Assembly (NCBI GenBank): GCA_945830345.1
Contig: CALZYS010000009.1
Location: forward strand, 1 to 40,051
DNA length: 40,051 bases
From: an uncultured Prevotella sp.
Lineage (GTDB): Bacteria > Bacteroidota > Bacteroidia > Bacteroidales > Bacteroidaceae
Direction: 5' to 3'
Made by a program: the position numbers and the translations under genes. The notes beneath the pieces are model-generated. The model worked only from the letters and a program-made list of their open reading frames with translations, did no database searches and was not told the origin of the DNA. Below, in pieces: positions 33,203-40,051 of this stretch. The stretch's first letter is position 1; every line of letters begins with the position of its first letter.

Positions 33203-34177
33203 ATGAAAACATCAGATGAACTGTACGAGAAGGTGAACGCCTTTATCGACAAATTGCCCTACAACCGCGAACCGAAATCGCTGTACGAACCTATTCAGTA
33301 TGTACTATCGCTTGGCGGCAAGCGCATACGCCCCGTGCTTATGTTGCTCGGCTACAACCTGTGGAAGAATGACCCCGAGAGGATTCTCATGCCTGCCGTT
33401 GCCGTGGAGACATATCATAACTACACCCTACTCCACGACGACCTCATGGACAACGCCGACAAGCGCCGCGGACACGACACCGTGCATAAGAAATGGGACG
33501 CAAACACTGCCATCCTCTCAGGCGACTCGATGCTCGTGGTGGCATATCAGAGATTGGCTACGGTGGAGCAGGCAAAGCTCAAACCCGTGCTCGAACTATT
33601 CACCGAGACTGCCCTCGAAATCGGCGAGGGACAGCAGTTTGACATGGACTTCGAAAACCGCAACGACGTTACCGAGGACGAATACATCGAGATGATTCGC
33701 CTCAAGACGAGTGTGCTGCTTGCTTGCGCCCTAAAGATGGGAGCCATACTTGCCGGTGCGCCCGTTTCAGATGCTGAGGCCCTGTATAAGTTTGGCGAAC
33801 AGATTGGGCTTGCCTTCCAGCTTCAGGACGACCTGCTTGACGTGTATGGCGACCCCAAGGTGTTTGGCAAGGAGATTGGCGGCGACATCATGTGCAACAA
33901 GAAGACATACATGCTCATCAATGCCTTCAACCGTGCCAACGCCGAGCAGAAGAAAGAACTGCAGAAATGGTGCAGCGGTGAGAAATTCGACCGCAAGGAG
34001 AAGGTGGCTGCCGTCACCCGACTATACGACGAGATTGGTATTCGCCAACTCTGCGAGGCAAAGATTGAACACTACTTCGACGAGGGCAAGAAATGGCTCG
34101 ACCAAGTGGCTGTGCCCGAGGAGCGCAAGGCTGAGTTGCGCGCCTACACCAATCAAATGATGAAACGCGAGAATTGA
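33203..34177 (+). CDS. Polyprenyl synthetase (trans-isoprenyl diphosphate synthase)
   Basis: 324 residues. G-G-K-R-I-R-P at 38-44, the first Asp-rich motif D79-D80-x-x-D83 followed by R-R-G, and the second D209-D210-x-x-D213 in F-Q-L-Q-D-D-L-L-D-V-Y-G-D. It joins isopentenyl diphosphate units to an allylic primer. The small-chain (geranylgeranyl or farnesyl) and longer-chain types cannot be told apart by eye. It lies between the TonB-family gene and tatD. Confidence 0.92.
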   Translation: MKTSDELYEKVNAFIDKLPYNREPKSLYEPIQYVLSLGGKRIRPVLMLLGYNLWKNDPERILMPAVAVETYHNYTLLHDDLMDNADKRRGHDTVHKKWDANTAILSGDSMLVVAYQRLATVEQAKLKPVLELFTETALEIGEGQQFDMDFENRNDVTEDEYIEMIRLKTSVLLACALKMGAILAGAPVSDAEALYKFGEQIGLAFQLQDDLLDVYGDPKVFGKEIGGDIMCNKKTYMLINAFNRANAEQKKELQKWCSGEKFDRKEKVAAVTRLYDEIGIRQLCEAKIEHYFDEGKKWLDQVAVPEERKAELRAYTNQMMKREN

Positions 34178-34199
34178 TTATAAACACAGAGACACTGAG

Positions 34200-36488
34200 A
34201 TGGAATTTATCGACACTCACGCACATATTGACGGTGAGGAATTCGACCTCGACCGCGATGAGATGGTAGCACGTGCCCGTGAGGCGGGGGCAGATGCCAT
34301 CCTTGTGCCTGCCATAAACATGGAAGGCTTGGAAAAACTGCGCTCTGTGGTGAAGGGCTATCCCGGCTTTGCCTACGCCATGATCGGACTCCATCCCGAG
34401 GATGTGCGCTCGGATTGGCGTGAGGTAGTAGCCGAGATGCGACATATCCAGGAGTCATCACCGTCGGAATTTATCGCCATCGGTGAGGTGGGGCTCGACT
34501 TCTATTGGAGTCGCGAATACGAGCGCGAGCAGATAGAGTGCTTCGAGGAGCAGGTGAGATGGGCTATTGACGCTCGTCTGCCCCTTGTCATCCATTGCCG
34601 CAAGGCTCAAAATGAACTTGTGGCGATATTGAAGAAATACCGCACCCAACTCTCGGGAGGCATTTTCCATTGCTTTGCGGGCAATGAGAAGGAGGCTGCC
34701 GAACTGCTCGCCTTCGACGGATTCCTCATCGGTGTGGGCGGGGTGCTCACGTTCAAGACATCACATCTGCCCGAGGTGCTGCCATCAATACCCCTCGACC
34801 GCCTCGTATGCGAGACCGACGCGCCATATATGGCTCCCGTGCCCATGCGCGGCAAGCGCAACGAGAGTGCGTTCATCCCTTATGTGATTGAGCGCATGGC
34901 AGAGGCATACCGCATTACTGCCGACGAGGTGGCACGGCGCACAAGCGAAAATGCCCACCGACTGTTCAAGTCGCTCGTAGTGACATTGCTGCTTATGCTC
35001 ACCACACTGACTGCCGGTGCCACCGACATCAACGACGGTTCACGACTTCCGTGCCGCAGGTGTTTCCTGCGTCAGAAAACTACAGCCATAACCCGCGTTG
35101 GCATTCCTTCTACGCCAACTATCTCACAACCGGGCAAGAAGAAGCAACTCGTGATTCTCATGCAGTATCCCGACAAGCCCTTCCTCAATACCGACCCGCA
35201 GACCTATTGGCACAATGCGCTCAACACGGGCAACATCGACCACGAGGATGCCATAGGTTCACTACACCAGTATTTCCTCGACCAGAGCAATGGTATCTTC
35301 GACGTCGAGTTCGACGTTCGCGGTCCGTTCACCGCTATGAGAGAAAGGGTGTATTATGGTAAGGACGTGACAATAAATGGCATTGATGAAGACCAGCATG
35401 CCGACTCACTCGTCATCGAGGGCTGCCTGGCTCTTGAGGGAGAGGTGAATTTCAGCGACTACGACTGGGACGGCGACGGAGAGGTGGAACAGGTGATTGT
35501 GATATACGCCGGCAACGGGCAAAACGACTCCAAGGCCACCGACCGCAGCGAGACCATCTGGCCCCACATGTGGATGATATCCTCATATTCGCCAAGGAAA
35601 CCCCACGTGCAGGACGGTATTACCATCGATGCCTACTGTGTCGTCAACGACGAGTTCAGGGGCAGTACCGACGGTTTCGGCACCATTGCCCATGAATACG
35701 GGCACTGCCTCGGTCTTCCCGACTTCTACAACACTGGTATCAGTCACGGCAAGGACAATTTCGGCACTTACGACGTGATGCACACGGGAAACTATAACGG
35801 CAACTCATGGTGCCCTGCCAATTACACCGCCTACGAGAAGGAGTTTATGGGATGGACGACCAACGAGGAACTCACTGATCCTACATCCATCGTAGCCCTT
35901 AACTCGCTCGCCAACGGCGGCAAGGCATACAAGATACGCAACGATGCCAAGAGCAAGAGTGCCGACGAATACTATCTCATCGAGAATAGGCGCAAGGAAG
36001 GATGGGACACGTATATCCCAGGCGAGGGACTACTCATAACGCATTATGACTACAATAGTAATGCATGGATTAATAACACGGTGAACAATGTGTCAACCCA
36101 TCAGCGTGCTGTCATCATCCCTGCCAGCAACAACAGCACCACATCAAAGTATCCCTACGCCGCCAAAAATCTCGAAGGCATGGAGGAAATTCTCAACGAC
36201 TGCCTCACAGATGAGAGTCAGCCAGCAGCCTCGGTGTTCAATCAGAATGTCAACAACGCATATTTCATGGGCAAACCGCTCACAAACATCCGCCGCGATA
36301 CCGAAGGGCTCATCTCCTTCGACTTTATGGGCGGCACATCTGACATACGCGACATCACGAGCTTTGGCGACCCGATAGACCTCGAATACTTCGACCTCCA
36401 GGGACGCAAGGTCAATTCGCCATCGCGCGGTATATATATAATAAGGAATAAGAAAATAAGCAAAACATATAAATCATCTTTTAATTAA
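34200..36488 (+). CDS. TatD family hydrolase fused in frame to a secreted M6 metalloprotease
   Basis: One uninterrupted 762-codon frame. Residues 1-256 are a full TatD metal-dependent DNase: H7 and H9 in D-T-H-A-H-I-D, E96 in I-G-E-V-G-L-D, H132 in V-I-H-C-R, H157 in G-I-F-H-C-F and D207 in E-T-D-A-P-Y. At 257 it changes abruptly into [18 protein letters not shown], a signal peptide in the middle of the protein, then an M6 protease. In the +1 frame at the junction two stops (TAG and TGA at 34978-34983) occur, so a one-base change could have joined two genes. A cytosolic nuclease with an internal export signal is hard to explain as one product. Confidence 0.82.
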   Translation: MEFIDTHAHIDGEEFDLDRDEMVARAREAGADAILVPAINMEGLEKLRSVVKGYPGFAYAMIGLHPEDVRSDWREVVAEMRHIQESSPSEFIAIGEVGLDFYWSREYEREQIECFEEQVRWAIDARLPLVIHCRKAQNELVAILKKYRTQLSGGIFHCFAGNEKEAAELLAFDGFLIGVGGVLTFKTSHLPEVLPSIPLDRLVCETDAPYMAPVPMRGKRNESAFIPYVIERMAEAYRITADEVARRTSENAHRLFKSLVVTLLLMLTTLTAGATDINDGSRLPCRRCFLRQKTTAITRVGIPSTPTISQPGKKKQLVILMQYPDKPFLNTDPQTYWHNALNTGNIDHEDAIGSLHQYFLDQSNGIFDVEFDVRGPFTAMRERVYYGKDVTINGIDEDQHADSLVIEGCLALEGEVNFSDYDWDGDGEVEQVIVIYAGNGQNDSKATDRSETIWPHMWMISSYSPRKPHVQDGITIDAYCVVNDEFRGSTDGFGTIAHEYGHCLGLPDFYNTGISHGKDNFGTYDVMHTGNYNGNSWCPANYTAYEKEFMGWTTNEELTDPTSIVALNSLANGGKAYKIRNDAKSKSADEYYLIENRRKEGWDTYIPGEGLLITHYDYNSNAWINNTVNNVSTHQRAVIIPASNNSTTSKYPYAAKNLEGMEEILNDCLTDESQPAASVFNQNVNNAYFMGKPLTNIRRDTEGLISFDFMGGTSDIRDITSFGDPIDLEYFDLQGRKVNSPSRGIYIIRNKKISKTYKSSFN
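34971..36488 (+). other. M6-family metalloprotease portion with sorting-like C-terminus
   Basis: This part begins with a signal-peptide-like stretch (residues 258-274 of the fused frame), has a very short propeptide, and then the protease: [10 protein letters not shown] near 312, D-Y-D-W-D-G-D-G-E near 420, and the zinc site H498-E499-x-x-H502-x-x-G505-x-x-D508. The end, F-D-L-Q-G-R-K-V near 735 then G-I-Y-I-I-R-N-K-K, resembles type IX sorting tails of Prevotella. No ATG precedes the signal stretch; GTG at 34980 or ATG at 34995 could serve, and the n-region Lys would then be lost. Confidence 0.75.
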
Positions 36489-36498
36489 AAAAACAACT

Positions 36499-38145
36499 AT
36501 GGCAAACATTCCTGAATTCAAGTATGCCCCAATGTTCCAGTTGGGCAAGGACAACACCGAGTATCGCCTCGTCTCGAAGGAAGGCGTAAGCACAGGTGAG
36601 TTTGAAGGAAAGACAATCCTCAAGGTTTCTAAGGAAGCCCTGACGCTGCTTGCCCAGCAGGCATTCCACGACGTGGAGTTCATGCTGCGCCGCGAGCACA
36701 ACGAGCAGGTGGCAAAAATCCTGACCGACCCCGAGGCTTCGGAGAACGACAAGTATGTGGCACTGCAGTTCCTGCGCAATGCCGAGACAGCCTGCAAGGG
36801 CATCCTGCCCTTCTGCCAGGACACCGGCACCGCCATCATCCACGGCGAGAAGGGACAGCGCGTGTGGACCGACTTCGAGGACGAGGAGGCTCTCTCGCTC
36901 GGTGTGTATAACACCTACACACAGGACAACCTGCGCTATTCGCAGAACGCTCCGCTCAACATGTACGACGAGGTGAACACCCGCTGCAACCTGCCTGCAC
37001 AGATTGACATCGAGGCAGTGGAGGGCGACGAGTATCGCTTCGTGATGGTGGCAAAGGGTGGCGGTTCGGCCAACAAGACCTATTTCTATCCCATGACCAA
37101 GGCCACTATCCAGAACGAGGGTACACTGCTGCCGTTCCTCGTTGAGGAGATGAAGCACCTCGGCACTGCCGCCTGTCCTCCCTATCACATTGCGTTCGTC
37201 ATCGGCGGTACATCTGCCGAGAAGAACTTGCTGACCGTGAAACTCGCCTCAATCAAGTATTACGACTCACTTCCCACCACAGGCGACGAGACAGGTCGTG
37301 CCTTCCGCGACATCGACCTTGAGGATAAACTCCTGAAGGAGGCTCACAAGATTGGTCTTGGCGCACAGTTCGGAGGCAAGTATCTCGCCCACGACATCCG
37401 CGTTATCCGTCTGCCTCGCCACGGTGCCAGCTGCCCCATCGGTATGGGTGTGAGCTGCTCAGCAGACCGCAACATCAAGGCAAAGATAAACAAGGATGGT
37501 ATATGGCTTGAGAAGATGGACGACAACCCCACGGAGCTGATACCTGCTGAGATGCGCAATCCGGGCGAGGGTCCCAAAGGTATCGAGATCGACCTCGACA
37601 AAGGTATCGACGCCGTACGCGCCGAACTGTCGAAGTATCCCGTCAGCACACGTGTCAACCTCAAGGGCACTATCATCGTGGCACGCGACATCGCCCACGC
37701 CAAACTCAAGGCTCGCCTGGATGCCGGTGAGGGTATGCCCGACTACTTCAAGAACCACCCGATTCTCTATGCTGGTCCTGCCAAGACTCCCAAGGGCTAT
37801 CCTTGCGGTTCAATGGGTCCCACCACAGCCAACCGTATGGACCCCTATGTGGATGAGTTCCAGGCCAACGGCGCTTCACTCGTGATTATAGCCAAGGGCA
37901 ACCGTGGCGACTGCGTCACCGAGGCTTGCAAGAAGCACGGCGGATTCTATCTCGGCACCATCGGCGGTGTGGCAGCTGTTCTCTCGCAGAGCTCCATCAA
38001 GAGCATCGAGTGCGTAGAATATCCCGAACTCGGTATGGAGGCCATCTGGAAGATTACCGTTGAGGACTTCCCCGCTTTTATCCTTGTGGACGACAAGGGT
38101 AACGACTTCTTCAAGCAGCTCAAGCCCTGCACATGCTGTAAGTAA
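36499..38145 (+). CDS. Fumarate hydratase, class I (iron-sulfur)
   Basis: 548 residues, full length with N- and C-terminal domains in one chain. The three cluster cysteines are C106 in [10 protein letters not shown]226 in T-A-A-C-P-P-Y and C320 in G-V-S-C-S-A-D; their spacing of 120 and 94 matches class I enzymes. The C-terminal domain has G-P-A-K-T-P-K-G-Y near 433 and [10 protein letters not shown] near 447. It interconverts fumarate and malate and would be oxygen-sensitive, in keeping with an anaerobe. The start is 10 bases after the M6 protease stop. Confidence 0.95.
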   Translation: MANIPEFKYAPMFQLGKDNTEYRLVSKEGVSTGEFEGKTILKVSKEALTLLAQQAFHDVEFMLRREHNEQVAKILTDPEASENDKYVALQFLRNAETACKGILPFCQDTGTAIIHGEKGQRVWTDFEDEEALSLGVYNTYTQDNLRYSQNAPLNMYDEVNTRCNLPAQIDIEAVEGDEYRFVMVAKGGGSANKTYFYPMTKATIQNEGTLLPFLVEEMKHLGTAACPPYHIAFVIGGTSAEKNLLTVKLASIKYYDSLPTTGDETGRAFRDIDLEDKLLKEAHKIGLGAQFGGKYLAHDIRVIRLPRHGASCPIGMGVSCSADRNIKAKINKDGIWLEKMDDNPTELIPAEMRNPGEGPKGIEIDLDKGIDAVRAELSKYPVSTRVNLKGTIIVARDIAHAKLKARLDAGEGMPDYFKNHPILYAGPAKTPKGYPCGSMGPTTANRMDPYVDEFQANGASLVIIAKGNRGDCVTEACKKHGGFYLGTIGGVAAVLSQSSIKSIECVEYPELGMEAIWKITVEDFPAFILVDDKGNDFFKQLKPCTCCK

Positions 38146-38178
38146 GTTCGCACTTGCACATAGTGCAACGCATATAAA

Positions 38179-38213
38179 AATCCCCTTCTGTACATCACGT
38201 GCAGGAGGGGATT
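38179..38213. terminator. Bidirectional hairpin between fumarase and the lipoprotein gene
   Basis: AATCCCCTTCTG (38179-38190) pairs with CAGGAGGGGATT (38202-38213), 11 Watson-Crick pairs and one G-U, loop 11 bases. On the minus strand it is followed by TTTTTATATG, a good terminator for the lipoprotein gene; on the plus strand the T run is weaker (GACATTTTAAG). Confidence 0.7.
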
Positions 38214-38271
38214 GACATTTTAAGAGAAAAACCTAATCCAAATGATATTTAGTACTTAAAATATGGTCGGT

Positions 38272-39837
38272 TTAATACTTGGTGTTCTGAGGGTCGAAGT
38301 TGGTCCAACCCTTGAGCCAGTTGTCCTTGTCGTTGAATGCTCCTACGTATGCCACCTTGTCAAACCATGCAATGTTCTCGCCATCGAATGAGGCAAGGCT
38401 GAGCAGTGGGCTTGAAGCTGCAGGCATGAAGGGAGAACCGGCGTTGGAAGCGTCAACGAGAGCGAGGGCTGTAGCATCGTCGTAAGCCTGGTTCTTCAGA
38501 GCCTCCTGGAAGAAGAAGGTGTTGGAGTAAGACTTCTGGGTCTCGTCGATGACGGCTTTGCCAGCTGCGTCGTAGAGCACATCCTCATATACCTTGTTGG
38601 CGTCAGAACCGATGACGTCCATACCTGCCAATACGTTGTTGTGGAAGCGGATTGCGCCAGCCTTGGCCTGGGCAGGAGTGTCGCCCTTCTCGCCGTCGAT
38701 AATCAGGCCGATGGGGAAGCCAACAGCCACTGAGTTGATGATGTTGAGGCGTGAGGCACGACGAATCTGGAATGCTGCCTGGAACTTGCCGAGGGCAGAA
38801 CCATTGTTGGGGAATACAGAACCGCCATTGATGAAGTCGGTATTGTTCTCAAAATTCACACCAGTCTGAGCCTTCGGACCGATAACTGTTATGTTTGAGA
38901 ATGTGGCGTTTGTGTAGGGAGATACGTCAGAACCACCTGCATTGTTGTCGCTCTCGAAACCGTTGCTCTGTGATGTGTCGGCAATTCTTGCATCGCGAAC
39001 AACAAGTCCGTACTGCACAGCACCTGAGTAGCCATTGTCGGTGTCGAAGTCATCGTCCCATCCATGGTAGGCAACGAGGTACTTGCAATTTACGCTACCA
39101 CCGAACCACTCGAAGGAGTCGTCGTTGGTGTAAGACACCTGCACGTGGTCGATCTTGGTGCTATTACCCACAGAACCAAGTGTGAGGCCGTTAATCTCCT
39201 TGTCCTTCTGGAAGGGATAGCCGGCAAACTCGATGCGCACGTAGCTCAGAACTCCAGAATTGTCGGAATCGTCGTTGCCGCCGTGCTTGGTGCGCGGGCC
39301 ACCCTCAATCTGCTGCTCCTGCTGGTTGTTCTTAGCTTTACCGCAGAGAATGATGCCTCCCCAGTCACCGGGTTTGCGGCTACCAGCTGCCTCCTCAGAG
39401 GTGAATACGATAGGTTCTGACTCAGTACCCTGTGCGATGAGCTTACCGCCACGCTCGCAGATAAGTGAAGCCTTGGTCTGCTTGTCGCCTTTGATGACTG
39501 TACCCGGTTCGATGGTAAGTTCGGCTCCATCGGCGATATACACCCATCCTTTGAGAATATAGGTGCCTTTCTTTAGTGTCTGCTTGCCTGTGAATACAAA
39601 TTCTGCATCGCCGTTACCAATCTGAGCACCATTTGCATTCTCGCTGTTGTCAATCTCGCTGAAGAGGATGTGGTCGCATGCCTTCAATCCTCCGTCCTCG
39701 CTCCATACATATTTCTCTGTGTCGGTGCCAGGGTTGGGATTAACATCGTTGTTGTCGTCACTGCTGCATGATGTCATGCAGGCGGCAAGTGTCATGATAC
39801 TTGCCATTGTCAAAAACTTTACTTTTTTCATTTTCAT
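38272..39837 (-). CDS. Surface lipoprotein with beta-helix-like repeats, TonB-receptor partner
   Basis: 521 residues. The signal peptide carries L-A-A-C20 and, four residues later, M-T-S-C24-S-S-D-D-N-N-D; the Asp-rich stretch after the second Cys is the type of tether that sends Bacteroidetes lipoproteins to the surface. The mature part has strand-turn repeats of the form G-A-E-L-T-I-E-P-G-T-V-I-K-G and G-G-K-L-I-A-Q-G-T, D-W-G-G-I-I-L-C-G-K-A near 157 and G-V-L-S-Y-V-R-I-E-F-A-G near 193. This is a right-handed beta-helix-like family often encoded after TonB-dependent receptors. It probably captures a ligand; the ligand is unknown. Confidence 0.82.
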   Translation of the reverse strand: MKMKKVKFLTMASIMTLAACMTSCSSDDNNDVNPNPGTDTEKYVWSEDGGLKACDHILFSEIDNSENANGAQIGNGDAEFVFTGKQTLKKGTYILKGWVYIADGAELTIEPGTVIKGDKQTKASLICERGGKLIAQGTESEPIVFTSEEAAGSRKPGDWGGIILCGKAKNNQQEQQIEGGPRTKHGGNDDSDNSGVLSYVRIEFAGYPFQKDKEINGLTLGSVGNSTKIDHVQVSYTNDDSFEWFGGSVNCKYLVAYHGWDDDFDTDNGYSGAVQYGLVVRDARIADTSQSNGFESDNNAGGSDVSPYTNATFSNITVIGPKAQTGVNFENNTDFINGGSVFPNNGSALGKFQAAFQIRRASRLNIINSVAVGFPIGLIIDGEKGDTPAQAKAGAIRFHNNVLAGMDVIGSDANKVYEDVLYDAAGKAVIDETQKSYSNTFFFQEALKNQAYDDATALALVDASNAGSPFMPAASSPLLSLASFDGENIAWFDKVAYVGAFNDKDNWLKGWTNFDPQNTKY

Positions 39838-39871
39838 CCTGATTTATATTAATAAAAATTGTTTCTTTTTT

Positions 39872-39990
39872 GGGGAGTTATGAGGGGAAGTTATGAGGGG
39901 AAGTTATGAGGGGCCAAATGTCTATTCGCTAAAACTAATGGCCTTTTAACTCCCCATTATAACTCCATAATATAACTCCCCATTATTACT
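39872..39990. repeat. GGGGAAGTTATGA tandem repeat with inverted partner
   Basis: Three 12-13 bp units of GGGGAAGTTATGA type lie at 39872-39909. Inverted units (AACTCCCCATTAT, AACTCCATAAT and others) lie at 39948-39990. They can form a long imperfect stem in the 155-base spacer between the receptor and the lipoprotein gene. GGCC sequences near 39912 and 39940 may extend it. No gene is seen in the spacer. Confidence 0.65.
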
Positions 39991-39992
39991 CC

Positions 39993-40051
39993 TTAAAACG
40001 TAGCCACTGCCGTGATGCCGATGTTGCGGCCTGGCTTATATTGACGGGTAA
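39993..40051 (-). CDS. TonB-dependent receptor, C-terminal end (runs off window)
   Basis: The last 18 codons of a minus-strand gene: T-R-Q-Y-K-P-G-R-N-I-G-I-T-A-V-A-T-F and stop at 39995-39993. P-G-R-N-I-G-I followed by a final strand ending in Phe is the typical end of a TonB-dependent outer-membrane receptor. It lies upstream of the beta-helix lipoprotein on the same strand. Too short to name the substrate class. Confidence 0.65.
   Translation of the reverse strand, partial: TRQYKPGRNIGITAVATF

Noticed and set aside
35051..35362. Alternative frame in the propeptide region of the M6 protease as evidence for a second frameshift
   Set aside because: The zero frame continues smoothly into the conserved [10 protein letters not shown] start of the protease; the other frame has no family similarity.

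Overview
The window looks like a chromosomal segment of a Bacteroidales bacterium, most likely Prevotella or a close relative. Three things support this. Many genes are preceded by the Bacteroidetes promoter pair TTTG, 19-20 bases, TAnnTTTG. Envelope proteins carry Bacteroidetes features: lipoproteins with Asp-rich tethers, the type IX secretion protein PorQ, a TonB-dependent receptor and C-terminal sorting-like tails. Gene order (DUF1599, DoxX/MauE protein, tpiA, SPOR protein, folE; and DUF4834, pssA, psd beside dnaE) also matches what is known of Bacteroides and Prevotella. Base composition is mixed, except for an AT-rich block at about 18.0-21.7 kb.

Layout. 1-637: 5' part of a CCA-adding enzyme (minus). 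818-4744: an envelope operon with a PAP2 phosphatase fused to a probable beta-barrel, a second barrel, a calcineurin-like phosphatase lipoprotein and a coiled-coil lipoprotein. 4795-9344: DUF1599 protein, a MauE/DoxX membrane protein running in frame into triosephosphate isomerase, a SPOR protein, folE and a membrane protein. 9341-10635: tadA and birA, divergent from a 44-bp spacer. 10804-12654: psd, pssA and a DUF4834 protein (phosphatidylethanolamine synthesis). 12796-16848: dnaE and trxA. 16878-21659: an AT-rich minus-strand cassette with a sugar aminotransferase, a FemAB/GNAT-like transferase, a dTDP-sugar 3,4-ketoisomerase, an SGNH-like protein and an MBOAT acyltransferase. 21751-24062: purT and rfbB; RfbB makes the dTDP-4-keto-6-deoxyglucose that the ketoisomerase in the cassette would use.

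24170-26732: YfcE-type phosphoesterase, a cytidylate-kinase-like protein and a MATE transporter (minus). 26864-29840: subtilase, xseA and the short xseB. 29841-30613: a gene-poor stretch with a 35-codon smalltalk-like gene, a frameshifted Rpn-nuclease remnant, a nested hairpin and small repeats. 30614-32280: cmk and porQ (minus). 32402-36488: TonB-family protein, polyprenyl synthase, and TatD fused in frame to a secreted M6 metalloprotease. 36499-38145: class I fumarase. 38272-40051: a beta-helix-like surface lipoprotein behind the 3' end of a TonB-dependent receptor (minus).

No CRISPR array, tRNA, rRNA, intact transposase or prophage was found. The most notable points are two in-frame gene fusions whose junctions each lie one base from a normal gene end, a 40-bp perfect palindrome that includes a stop codon, a family of GGAGTTAA-type repeats at gene ends, the acyl-amino-sugar cassette, and the small-gene and remnant region near 30 kb. 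No clearly new multi-gene system is proven here. The best candidates are the sugar cassette and the envelope phosphatase operon.
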